From NCBI GenBank assembly GCA_011526085.1, contig WYBC01000031.1:62001-126000 (forward strand): 64,000 nucleotides of DNA. Reading direction: 5' to 3'. Positions 1-7,747 of the stretch are shown piece after piece (positions within the stretch are counted from its first letter, which is position 1; the number at the start of each line of letters is the position of its first letter). The notes under the pieces were generated by a model, which saw nothing but the letters and a program-made list of their open reading frames with translations, did no database searches and had not been told where the DNA came from. This DNA comes from Lysobacter sp. Its GTDB lineage: Bacteria; Pseudomonadota; Gammaproteobacteria; Xanthomonadales; Xanthomonadaceae. Made by a program: the position numbers and the translations under genes.

Positions 1-243
1 GTGAGCGCGATCCAGGACAACGATCTGGTCGCGCTGCCCGCACCGGATGCGATCCCGGAGTGCACCGCCTGGGCGGTGTTGCCGCGCGAGCGCGTGCTCC
101 GCGACTACACCGTGGAGTTGCTCGTGACCCTGGCGCCGCAGCTCGATCGCCACGATCTGCGGCGGATCCTGGCCGGCAACCAGACCGCGGACTGGCCGGC
201 GCCGCCGAGCTGGGCGGAATTGAGCCAGGCGATCACGAACTGA
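1..243 (+). CDS. Hypothetical protein, possibly cut at the window edge
   Basis: An open frame runs from the first base (GTG) to a TGA at 241-243 and encodes at least 80 residues. The protein is acidic and leucine-rich and ends in a proline/tryptophan stretch (WPAPPSW). I recognise no family. The frame is open at base 1, so the true start may lie upstream of the window. It converges on the lysozyme-like gene, with only four bases between the two stops. Codon use is GC-rich like its neighbours, which supports a real gene. Confidence 0.5.
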   Translation: MSAIQDNDLVALPAPDAIPECTAWAVLPRERVLRDYTVELLVTLAPQLDRHDLRRILAGNQTADWPAPPSWAELSQAITN

Positions 244-247
244 GGCA

Positions 248-1228
248 TCACGGCGACGCGTCGGGCGCGTGCTCGTCGACGCGCTCGTCGCGCACCAGGA
301 ATGCGGTCGCCGCGAAACCGCGCAGCAAGGTGCCGGACAGCATCGTTTCGACCGCCATGAAACCGCGCACGGAACGACCGGTGACCGCACGCACCGGATG
401 GCCGTCGGGCAGGTCCGCGATCACGTTCGCATCCGGTGGCGTGCTGCGTCGCGGCCGGCTGCGCAGCCGCAGCGCGCTGCCGCGCGTTTCGACGCGAAAC
501 AACGGGCCGGTGGCGGGCGGTGCGGCCGGCGATGGCGCGAGGGCTTCGTCGATCGACACGGTCTTCGACAGTCGCAGGAACGCGAAGACGGATTCGCCGT
601 AATAGCGCTGGCCGTCGAAATGGCCTTGGCGCAGCCCGCGTTCGGGCCGGAAGCGGCCGGTGTTGTAGACGATGGCGACATGCGCGAGCGCTTCGTTGCC
701 GAGGCTGCGGCGGTGTTCGAGGCCGAGCGTGCACAGGCCGCGCTTCAGTTCGTCGACGCACATCGCCAGGGTGTCGTCGAAACGCGCGTACCGGCGGCCG
801 AGGAAATAATCCGGATCGGTACGGAAATGCTGCAGGTCGCGCTGGAACAGCCCGTAACCGCGGCAGAACTTGTCGGGATTCGCGGCCGAGCGTTCGTAAC
901 CGGGAATGTACGCCGCCATGTCGACGAGCGCCTGGCGCGCGATCGCGAACATCGCCGCGCCCTGCGGATGCGACAGCAGATCGGCGCGGTGTTTGGGGAA
1001 CGGGCGTCCGCTGCCGTCGGGCCGCGCATCGATGGTGTCGCCGACGCACAGATCGAGAATGCGCGCGATCGGCATGCGCTTGCGACGCAGGGTCGACCAG
1101 ATGAAACCCGTTTCCTGGCAGGCGATGGCGACGACCAGATCGACGCCCAGCGGCGTGCCCTCGACCGCGGACGCGATGCGCGCCGCGAATTGCCGTTTGA
1201 ACCAGAGGATATCGTTGCGGTCGGGCAT
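248..1228 (-). CDS. Lysozyme-like peptidoglycan hydrolase with C-terminal SH3-like region
   Basis: A 326-residue protein with no signal peptide. The N-terminal ~200 residues read like a lysozyme/transglycosylase fold: ACQETGF carries a candidate catalytic glutamate (Glu39), and further along are GYGLFQRDLQ and IVYNTGRF, typical of soluble lysozyme-like enzymes. The last ~80 residues (LFRVETRGSALRLRSRP and following) resemble an SH3b-like domain. The start is the ATG at 1226-1228 just before a GGAG-like ribosome site; a much longer upstream frame is a shadow of the next gene. It is the last gene of the minus-strand set that begins with the DUF2589-like protein. Lysozyme activity is inferred from motif context only. 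With no signal peptide, it would need lysis or a secretion system to reach the wall. Confidence 0.6.
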   Translation of the reverse strand: MPDRNDILWFKRQFAARIASAVEGTPLGVDLVVAIACQETGFIWSTLRRKRMPIARILDLCVGDTIDARPDGSGRPFPKHRADLLSHPQGAAMFAIARQALVDMAAYIPGYERSAANPDKFCRGYGLFQRDLQHFRTDPDYFLGRRYARFDDTLAMCVDELKRGLCTLGLEHRRSLGNEALAHVAIVYNTGRFRPERGLRQGHFDGQRYYGESVFAFLRLSKTVSIDEALAPSPAAPPATGPLFRVETRGSALRLRSRPRRSTPPDANVIADLPDGHPVRAVTGRSVRGFMAVETMLSGTLLRGFAATAFLVRDERVDEHAPDASP

Positions 1229-1332
1229 GGCCCCTCCTGGGCGTGCGCCGTGCGTTGGGGATGCGATGGGGAAGGCGCGGACCGCCGCGCGGCCCGGATG
1301 CGTCCGCATCCGGGCGACGGAGGCCGCAGTCC

Positions 1333-1905
1333 TCAGCGGTTGGCCGTCTGCATGGGGAAATCCAGCGGCTCGATTTCCTCGACCAGCAGCAGCCGGATGT
1401 CGTCGGACGACAGCAGTGCGCGCAACTGTGCGGCCAGCGGTTTCAGCTGCTCGTGGCCGATGCACAGCGCCCAGACCTGTTCGACCATCGTCGCGATGTC
1501 GTTGGCCGGGTCGTATTGCACGGCGCCGCTCTGGGCGACGATCTGCAGCAACTGCCGGGCGAGATCGCGCGCCTGCTGCACTTTCGCCGCATGCGGGCGG
1601 AGCGCGTCCTGCGCGGACAGCTGCAGTTCGTGCATCAGGCCGATGGCGATGGCCTGCTGGCGGCGACGCAGGGTGCCGCGCCGCTGTTCGTCGTATTCGG
1701 CCGCGAGGATGCGCGCCTTGTGGCCGGCGAGATCGGCGGCCGCGACCAGACCGTGTCCCGACAGCAGCGTTTCCGATGCGTCGATCCAGCGCAGCAGGTC
1801 GTCGAGCGCGGTCGGCGATTTGCGTTCGAAGCTCCGCACCAGCATGGGCACGCGCAGCAACTGGTCGGACATCTGGCGGACGAGCTGGAGTTTCGATCTC
1901 AGCAT
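1333..1905 (-). CDS. Hypothetical helical protein of the DUF2589 cluster
   Basis: A 190-residue protein rich in Leu, Ala, Gln and Arg with few glycines, so probably mostly alpha-helical. It has no signal peptide, no membrane segment and no motif I recognise. It starts 6 bases after the stop of the gene upstream (1912-2619), so the two are probably co-transcribed. A 104-base gap separates it from the lysozyme-like gene downstream. Its role must be guessed from context: a soluble partner of the two beta-rich proteins encoded before it. Confidence 0.6.
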   Translation of the reverse strand: MLRSKLQLVRQMSDQLLRVPMLVRSFERKSPTALDDLLRWIDASETLLSGHGLVAAADLAGHKARILAAEYDEQRRGTLRRRQQAIAIGLMHELQLSAQDALRPHAAKVQQARDLARQLLQIVAQSGAVQYDPANDIATMVEQVWALCIGHEQLKPLAAQLRALLSSDDIRLLLVEEIEPLDFPMQTANR

Positions 1906-1911
1906 GGCGGC

Positions 1912-2619
1912 TTACTCCGGAATCAGCTTGCGTTCGATGGTGCCGTCGCTGCGTTCCGAGGTCTGCCATTCCATGCCGTCCTCGCCGATCTTCATCCGGA
2001 TGTGGATGATGTCTTCGGGACGCTGCTCGCGCAGGCGATGGGATTCGGCGATCACGGCGAGCTGGTCGAGCACGGGTTTGTCGACGACGCCGGTCACCAG
2101 GCCGAGGCCGAGCTCGTGGCAACGCTTCGTGATGTCGTCCTGCGCGTAGCCTTCGGGGAACTTGCCCTCGTGCAGGCGCGCCTCGATGCCGATGTCGAAC
2201 AGATCGGAGACGATATCGCCCGCGAAGGTCAGCATCGGCTTGATCCGGTCGCCGGAGACGCGGATGCCGTCCACGAGTTTCGGGATGTGCGCGTCGAGCG
2301 CGGAGAGCAGTTTCTGGGCCGCGACCGGCGGCAGTTCCACGTAGCCGACGAAGCGCGAGAGTTCGCGCGCGCAGACGCGCTTGAACTCGGCGTTGCCGAT
2401 GGGGTCGAGCTGGTAGCCGCTGCGTTCGCTCAGTCCTTCGATCGCCACCGGAATGGTGAGCTCGATGTCGCCGATGCGCATGCGCGGCACGGAAAAATGC
2501 TTGAGCAGATCGTGTTTCGCGTATTGCTCGGCCACCTGCACGGTCTGCAGGTCGGCGATCACGCGCGCGTCGGTGATGCTGGCGACGAGGCCGCCGAGAT
2601 ATTCGTTGAGGGTGGGCAT
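1912..2619 (-). CDS. Hypothetical protein related to the DUF2589-like neighbour
   Basis: A 235-residue cytoplasmic-type protein. The ATG at 2617-2619 (MPTLNEYLGGL) is chosen over an in-frame start at 2733, because the upstream extension is a basic low-complexity stretch and the two neighbouring proteins start with the same kind of short leader. Residues ~39-60 contain VPRMRIGDIEL, closely parallel to IPALRIDEVNI in the next gene's product, which suggests the two proteins share a beta-rich fold and may form one assembly. The C-terminal part has HIRMKIGEDG. I do not recognise a characterised family. Confidence 0.6.
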   Translation of the reverse strand: MPTLNEYLGGLVASITDARVIADLQTVQVAEQYAKHDLLKHFSVPRMRIGDIELTIPVAIEGLSERSGYQLDPIGNAEFKRVCARELSRFVGYVELPPVAAQKLLSALDAHIPKLVDGIRVSGDRIKPMLTFAGDIVSDLFDIGIEARLHEGKFPEGYAQDDITKRCHELGLGLVTGVVDKPVLDQLAVIAESHRLREQRPEDIIHIRMKIGEDGMEWQTSERSDGTIERKLIPE

Positions 2620-2737
2620 GGTGCGCTGTCCTGGAAAAGTCATGGGAAAAGTGGGGCCGGCCGGAGCCGGCCCCGTTTCGATGCGGAAGCGGTTCGACGC
2701 CGCGGTCGCGAGGGCCGCGCGCGTCGACCGCAACGGC

Positions 2738-3373
2738 TTACGCTGCCGCCGGCGCTTCCTGGCGGACGATGCTTTCTTCCATCATGTTCAGGATCCGCTC
2801 GAGGCCGGCCGGGATCTCGTCGTTGACCGCGCGCACGCGCACGCCGAGGTTGTAGGTGCGCTCCGTGGTGCTGGTGCTGCTGGACGTGCGCTTGTACGAG
2901 GCCGACGCCTTGAAGTTGACCTTCCAGAAACGGCCGCTGATTTCGGCGCTGGCCGCGAACTCGCTGGAGACGTTCGTGGTTTCCACCGAGGTGAGCTTGG
3001 CGTTGAAGTCGATGTTGACCTCGTCGATGCGCAGCGCCGGGATCGTCAGCATGGTCAGGAACGGCACTTCGATGTTGACTTCGGCGGAAATGAACTGGTC
3101 GGCGACGTTGGTCCCGCTGGGCAGACCTTCGGCGGTCAGCTGTGCCGGGGTCTTGCCGAAATGCGGGTTCGGGACGTCCTTCTTGTACTTGAACGTCACG
3201 TAGCGCAGTTCGGACGGCAGCGCCGGGTTCGCGTTCGGCACGAAGCCGACTTCCTTGATGAAGTTGACCTGCGACATCGACGCGGCATGCTGCGCATCCA
3301 CGGCCGCCTGCAGCGGACCGCCGATGTAGACGCTGAAATCGAGGCTGTTGAGTTCCTGCACGAGATTGGGCAT
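2738..3373 (-). CDS. DUF2589-like protein
   Basis: A 211-residue protein. The stretch LTMLTIPALRIDEVNIDFNA, followed by a serine/threonine-rich strand region (SYKRTSSSTSTT), matches what I remember of the DUF2589 family (Pfam PF11655), whose function is unknown. The N-terminus (VYIGGPLQAAVDAQHAASM, then INFIKEVGF-like VNFIKEVGF) also fits that family. There is no signal peptide. A GGAGCAA ribosome site lies just before the ATG at 3371-3373. It is the first gene of the minus-strand cluster, with 118 bases to the next gene. The family name is from memory, not from a search. Confidence 0.65.
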   Translation of the reverse strand: MPNLVQELNSLDFSVYIGGPLQAAVDAQHAASMSQVNFIKEVGFVPNANPALPSELRYVTFKYKKDVPNPHFGKTPAQLTAEGLPSGTNVADQFISAEVNIEVPFLTMLTIPALRIDEVNIDFNAKLTSVETTNVSSEFAASAEISGRFWKVNFKASASYKRTSSSTSTTERTYNLGVRVRAVNDEIPAGLERILNMMEESIVRQEAPAAA

Positions 3374-3841
3374 GTGTTGCTCCTTGTGGTGGTTTGCCTG
3401 CTCTTTCGCCTACTCTGTTGCGGCTTTTCGGCGTCCGCCGTCGCGCGCTGCGCCGTCTTCCCCGGCCGGCGGTCTCCATCCGTGGAGTCCACCGGCCAGG
3501 CAAGTGCGTCCCTGCGAAGGAAGACATCCTGTCCTCCTTCCGGCGATCTTCGATGGGTGTCGCCCGGCACGCATGCGGGCGTTCGAGGATGACGTTGTCG
3601 TCTTTGCGTGCAATCCATTATCGGCATCGGGGTCGCACGGGCTGCGACGCCGGGCGATCGATGAAATCTCTTGAAAAACAGATGTTTTCTGGATTTTCAG
3701 GCGACTGGTTCCGCTTCTGTCAAGGCTTGCGCCGAGCCCGGATTCGTGGTTCCGGGATGGCGCGCCGGCGCTCGTGCCGCGCGCAAAAAAAAGACCCGGG
3801 CATGCCCGGGTCTTTCGTGTCGCGTCATGGCCGGTGACGAA
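3374..3841. other. Intergenic region upstream of the DUF2589 cluster
   Basis: 468 bases with no convincing gene. Several short overlapping frames here lack plausible composition or ribosome sites. The part at 3650-3720 is markedly more AT-rich than its surroundings and is the likeliest place for the promoter of the leftward DUF2589 cluster, though I see no clear -35/-10 pair. The end nearest the carboxypeptidase gene holds that gene's terminator. Confidence 0.5.
3785..3815 (-). terminator. Rho-independent terminator of the M14 carboxypeptidase gene
   Basis: Bases 3790-3815 form a perfect 26-base palindrome with core GACCCGGGCATGCCCGGGTC. Eight A residues at 3785-3792 become a U-tract in leftward transcripts. 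It lies 27 bases beyond the stop of the carboxypeptidase gene. Confidence 0.9.
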
Positions 3842-6166
3842 TCAGAACGTGATGCTCCAGCTGTCGATGCGGCCGGTATCGCCCGCGGCGTTGTCGTTCA
3901 CCCGCAGCTTCCAGGTGCCGTTCAATGCTTCGGTCGACAGGTTCACGGTGTAGGTCGTGTTGATGTTGTCGGCGCTGCCGCCGCTGCGGTTGTGCAGCAC
4001 GTACACGCTGCCGTCCGGCGCTATCAGATCCACCTTCAGGTCGCCCTTGTAGGTGTGGACGATGTTGACGAGTACCGGCGTCGCCGCGCCCGCGTTGCCG
4101 CTGCGGCCCGACACCGTGATCGGGCTCTCCACCGTCGCGTTGTCGCCGATGGCGACGTCGGTGCCGTTGGTGTAGGTCTGCGCGCCGCCGGCGCTCACCG
4201 TGACCGACTGCGTCTTCGTGTTGGTGAGGCCGCCATTGTCGGTGACGGTGAGGCTGACGTTGTAGGTGCCGGCCGCCGCGTAGGTCCTGCTCGGATTCGT
4301 CGCGGTCGAGATCGTGCCGTCGCCGAAATCCCATGTGCGCGCGGCGATGCTGCCGTCGCTGTCGGTGGAGGTGTCGGTGAACGTGGCGGTCAGCCCTGAA
4401 GCCGTGCTGCTGAAGTTCGCCACCGGCGCGACGTTGCCGCCACCGCCGCCGCCGGTGATCGTCAGCAGCACCGCGTTCGGCGTGCCCGGCTTGCCTGCGG
4501 CATCGGTGCCCTGCACGTACACGATGTGCTGGCCCGCGGCCAGACCGGTGGTGCCGAGGCTGGCGGTGACCGTCTCGCGGGTGGCGTTGAAGCTGCCGTC
4601 GCTCGCGCTCATCGCGATGCCGGTCGCGCCCGCTTCCCACGGCGGCAGGTCGAGGTAGAGCTTCGCCGACGCGATCGCCTGCGTGGTTTCGGTGCCGTTG
4701 GTCTGGTTGAACCGGCTGTCGTCGAGAATCGCGGAGATCGTCACCGGCGTGCCGGCCGGCACCGACGCGCTGGAGGTCGACACGCTCACCGTGTCCGGGC
4801 CGGAGGGATAACGATAGGGCGCGGTGAGATTGCGCGCGGCGTACTTCAGCGACGCGAGATTGTTCGGCAGCGTCGACGAAGTGAAGGTCGAACAGGATTC
4901 GAAGAACGACACGCCGAGTTCGATCGTGTAGCTGGGCACGCCGAGCAGGCCGTACATGGTGTCGTCGGTGGTGCCGTCGGTGCCGTAGAGTTCGTTCGAC
5001 TGCTGCGGACGGTAGCCGTTGAAGTAGGCCATGCGCCGGCCGAGCGTGCGCAGCGCGGCGCTGTTCGGCGCCGGGCTGGTGGTGTCGCCCCACGACCACA
5101 GCACCAGCTGCGAATAGCTGTGGATGTCGAGGAACATGCCCTGGTAGTCGTCGGGCGCGGCGCTGGTGTTGCTGTCGCTGCGGCGATCGGGGAACAGGCC
5201 GCCGCTGTACACGCCGCTGGCGTTCGGCGTGCCGGCCACCAGCCGCATCAGGTTCTGGGTTTCCGGTTCGGACTGCGCCAGCGGACCGCGGTAGGTTTCG
5301 GCGCAGGCGTTGCCGCTGGAGCCGCCGGCGACGGTGTTCCAGTGGAAGGGGAAGTTGCGGTTGAGATCGATGCCGACGCTGTTGGCGCTGCAGCTGCCGT
5401 TGCTGTTGTCGACGTTCTTGCGCCAGGACAGGCCGGTTTCGGCTTTCTTGCGGCCGTCGGGATTGGCCTGCAGCACGAGATAGAACGTGTAGTTGTCCAT
5501 CAGCCAGGTGGCTTCCGGATCGCTGCCGTAGCCGTTGACCAGCCATTCGCCGAAGCGGGTCAGCAGTTCGGCCGGCGTGTATTCGCGGGCGTGGATCGAA
5601 CCGAACATCACCATCGGCGGCTTGTTCGGGCGGGTCGCATTCGTCGCCGAATTGGTCAGCCGCAGCACCTTCATGTCGTAGCCGCCGGTGTTGCGCGACT
5701 TCAGCCAGGTCGGGCCGATGTTGGACACGCTGGCGAGCGCCGGCTTGTTCGCGACCAGTTGATCGATGGTGGCGTAGGTCTCTTCGACGGTCCGGTAACA
5801 GGCGTAGCCGGAAATGCTGCGGGTGCCGAAGCCGCCGCCGCTCATCGCGGCTTCGGCGCTGCGGATGCGGTCGGTCGATGCCTGGTCGATATCGACGCGC
5901 ATGCCGCTGCGACGGATCGCGTCGATGTCGGCGGCGGTGGCTTCGGTGCGGACCGTGCGCCGGGCGCGGTCGACGATCATGTGCTGGAAGCGCGACGCCA
6001 GCGACTGCAGCTGCGCGCGATCGCGATACTGGATGGTCACGAAGACCGGGCGCTCGTCTTCGGCGGACGGTGCGCCGGCGTCGGGCGTCGCGGCGCGGGC
6101 GGTGTCGGATATCGGAGCGGCGAGGCAGAGCAGAAGCGCGGCAGGCAACAACAGACGAGCGGTCAT
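3842..6166 (-). CDS. Secreted M14 zinc carboxypeptidase with PKD and P domains
   Basis: A 774-residue secreted metallo-carboxypeptidase. Residues 1-25 are a signal peptide (LLLPAALLLCLAAPI, cleavage near ARA-A). A propeptide follows, then the M14 catalytic domain at ~120-440: zinc ligands His192 and Glu195 in SIHAREYTPAE, the substrate-binding NPDG and LNRNFP motifs, and the catalytic glutamate in YTIELG. Residues ~578-662 are a PKD domain (WDFGDGT). Residues ~663-774 are a proprotein-convertase P domain (HTYKGDLKVDL, ending DSWSITF). This architecture is common in predatory or scavenging Xanthomonadaceae for digesting external protein. The ATG at 6164-6166 follows a GGAGA site; a longer frame upstream lacks signal-peptide features. 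It is monocistronic, with its own terminator. Confidence 0.92.
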   Translation of the reverse strand: MTARLLLPAALLLCLAAPISDTARAATPDAGAPSAEDERPVFVTIQYRDRAQLQSLASRFQHMIVDRARRTVRTEATAADIDAIRRSGMRVDIDQASTDRIRSAEAAMSGGGFGTRSISGYACYRTVEETYATIDQLVANKPALASVSNIGPTWLKSRNTGGYDMKVLRLTNSATNATRPNKPPMVMFGSIHAREYTPAELLTRFGEWLVNGYGSDPEATWLMDNYTFYLVLQANPDGRKKAETGLSWRKNVDNSNGSCSANSVGIDLNRNFPFHWNTVAGGSSGNACAETYRGPLAQSEPETQNLMRLVAGTPNASGVYSGGLFPDRRSDSNTSAAPDDYQGMFLDIHSYSQLVLWSWGDTTSPAPNSAALRTLGRRMAYFNGYRPQQSNELYGTDGTTDDTMYGLLGVPSYTIELGVSFFESCSTFTSSTLPNNLASLKYAARNLTAPYRYPSGPDTVSVSTSSASVPAGTPVTISAILDDSRFNQTNGTETTQAIASAKLYLDLPPWEAGATGIAMSASDGSFNATRETVTASLGTTGLAAGQHIVYVQGTDAAGKPGTPNAVLLTITGGGGGGNVAPVANFSSTASGLTATFTDTSTDSDGSIAARTWDFGDGTISTATNPSRTYAAAGTYNVSLTVTDNGGLTNTKTQSVTVSAGGAQTYTNGTDVAIGDNATVESPITVSGRSGNAGAATPVLVNIVHTYKGDLKVDLIAPDGSVYVLHNRSGGSADNINTTYTVNLSTEALNGTWKLRVNDNAAGDTGRIDSWSITF

Positions 6167-6689
6167 GATCTCTCCATGTCGGGGTGGTGCGGTCGCATCG
6201 TGTCGACCGGGTGAGCCGCGGGCGCGGCGGGGCTGGGGGAGAGTGTGTGTGCCGCGAATTCGTGCATTTTGCAAGCGCCACCGCCGCGATGGCCGCTCGC
6301 GCCAGGTCGTGTCGATGGTGGTCGTCCACGGCCTGCGCGCACGCCCGTACCTTCGCGTCCCGTGAAATGCAGGCGATGGATGCGAATCGCGCCGCGCGTC
6401 GCCTGCGCCGCACCGCGGTCCTTGCGGCATGCGACGACGCAGCGGTCTGTTGCCCTGCAACAGTCGTTTGCGGCGAATGAGAATCGATCCGCTGTGCGTG
6501 CGCGATCGTCGGGTGAGATGCCCGTCTCGTTTCGGGTGCGATCGACGACCTGTCGAACGCGATCGATGTCGCGGGCGGCAGACGACATCAGGCCCGGAGT
6601 TTCGGGCCGCACAACGAGATCGGGCCCGGAATTCCGGGCCCGAGGGGCATCGCCGAAGTGCGCGTTGCGCGCGGGAATCGGCAGCGGGA
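6167..6689. other. Intergenic region between carboxypeptidase and outer-membrane protein genes
   Basis: 523 bases without a credible gene; rightward frames here are shadows of the barrel-protein gene. The left half must hold the promoter of the carboxypeptidase gene, but no clear consensus is visible. The right part holds two GC-only hairpins at 6591-6608 and 6621-6642. Confidence 0.5.
6591..6642 (-). terminator. Tandem GC hairpins after the outer-membrane protein gene
   Basis: 6591-6608 is a GGCCCG/CGGGCC stem with a 6-base loop. 6621-6642 is a perfect 22-base palindrome around an EcoRI-like GGAATTCC centre. Both lie 50-100 bases past the stop of the leftward barrel-protein gene. Neither has a U-tract, so a weak terminator or an mRNA-stabilising structure are both possible. 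Confidence 0.45.
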
Positions 6690-7442
6690 TCAGAAGCGGT
6701 AATTCACGCCGACGCGGATGGTGTCGAAATCCAGATCCTGGCGCACCGTTTCGGTGTAGGCGGGGCTCACGAAGGTGCTGCCCGGCAGGTAGACGGTGTC
6801 GTAGTCGAAATCGTCGAGATTCGTCCGCAGGTATTCGCCGCGGATCGACCACTGATTGCCGAAGTCGAATTCGTAGCCGAGGCCGTACTGGGTGCCGTCG
6901 AGGCGATCGGAGAAGCCGCCGAGCTTGGCGTAGCCGCCGTTGCTGGTGATGCCGGCGGCCGCATCCACGTCCACCTGCGTCCAGCCGCCGGTGGCGTAGA
7001 CGAAGTGACGATCCGCGGCATAGCCGAGCTTCACGCGCAGGCTGGTCTGGTCGTTGAGTTCGACGGCATTGACGGTCGTGTAGCTCAGCGAGGGGAAGGC
7101 CGTGGTGGCGCGCGGGCCGTCGACGGCGGATTCGTCGACGTTCAACCAGCTGTGATCGAGTTCCGCGCCCAGCACGAAGCCGCCGAAGTCGTGGTTGTAG
7201 CCGAACTGCAGGCCGTAGCCGCTGCCGCTCGGATCGAGGTCGTTGGACATCTGCGCGACGACTTCGTCGCGCAGCGCGGCCGATTCGCTGGACCAGGCGC
7301 CACCCAGCGCGACGCGGGCGTCGGATTCGGCGCTGGCGTGACCGGCGCTGGCGCCGACATACCAGCCGGTCCAGCCGTCCGCGGCGAACGCGGAGGTGCT
7401 GAGCAGCGAGGCGGCGATGAGAACGGACAGACGCTTGAGCAT
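6690..7442 (-). CDS. Outer-membrane beta-barrel protein (porin/OmpA-barrel-like)
   Basis: A 250-residue outer-membrane protein. Residues 1-20 are a clear signal peptide ending TSAFA-A. The mature part starts WTGWYVGASAGHAS, the usual first strand of the 8-stranded 'outer membrane beta-barrel' family. It continues with alternating aromatic/polar strands such as YGLQFGYNHDFGGFVLGAELDH and ends in VGVNYRF, the C-terminal aromatic signature recognised by the BAM complex. There is no OmpA-like peptidoglycan domain. Function beyond a barrel is unknown; the family includes small porins and adhesion proteins. Confidence 0.85.
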   Translation of the reverse strand: MLKRLSVLIAASLLSTSAFAADGWTGWYVGASAGHASAESDARVALGGAWSSESAALRDEVVAQMSNDLDPSGSGYGLQFGYNHDFGGFVLGAELDHSWLNVDESAVDGPRATTAFPSLSYTTVNAVELNDQTSLRVKLGYAADRHFVYATGGWTQVDVDAAAGITSNGGYAKLGGFSDRLDGTQYGLGYEFDFGNQWSIRGEYLRTNLDDFDYDTVYLPGSTFVSPAYTETVRQDLDFDTIRVGVNYRF

Positions 7443-7747
7443 GGATGACCTCTTGTCGAATCGAATGATGAAGGAAGGGATGGAAGCGGACGGCGGGATG
7501 GTGCGCCGGCCTCGAATCCAGCAAACGGAGGGCCATGCGGCGAGAGGACATCGCGATCCGCGGCCGCGTTCAGGCGCCGTAGGGACGGAGATGCCGCCCG
7601 CGGAAGGCGGGGCAGGTCGATCCCGCCGCCGGAAACCGGGGCGCGTCGCGCCTCGCGGGGGAGTGGCCGCTCGCAGCGAGCGTGGGCTGCCGGTATCGTA
7701 TGGCCTGATGCCGCAGCGGAATGCGGGCCGCGGAACGAGGGGGGAGC
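7443..7747. other. Divergent intergenic region before the hybrid histidine kinase
   Basis: 305 bases between two divergent genes, so it must hold promoters in both directions. Short frames crossing it are basic, low-complexity shadows. I see no convincing promoter consensus or operator. Confidence 0.4.

Noticed and set aside
248-1228. The lysozyme-like gene as another T4SS effector
   Set aside because: Its C-terminus is SH3-like with no GLxxIDH or Gln-rich tail, and there is no adjacent immunity lipoprotein.
4526-6214. Long plus-strand frame opposite the M14 carboxypeptidase
   Set aside because: Arg/Gly/Val-rich shadow; the true gene has signal peptide, zinc ligands and two accessory domains.
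6621-6642. 22-base palindrome as a strong terminator
   Set aside because: There is no U-tract in either direction, so it is listed only as a possible weak terminator or stability element.
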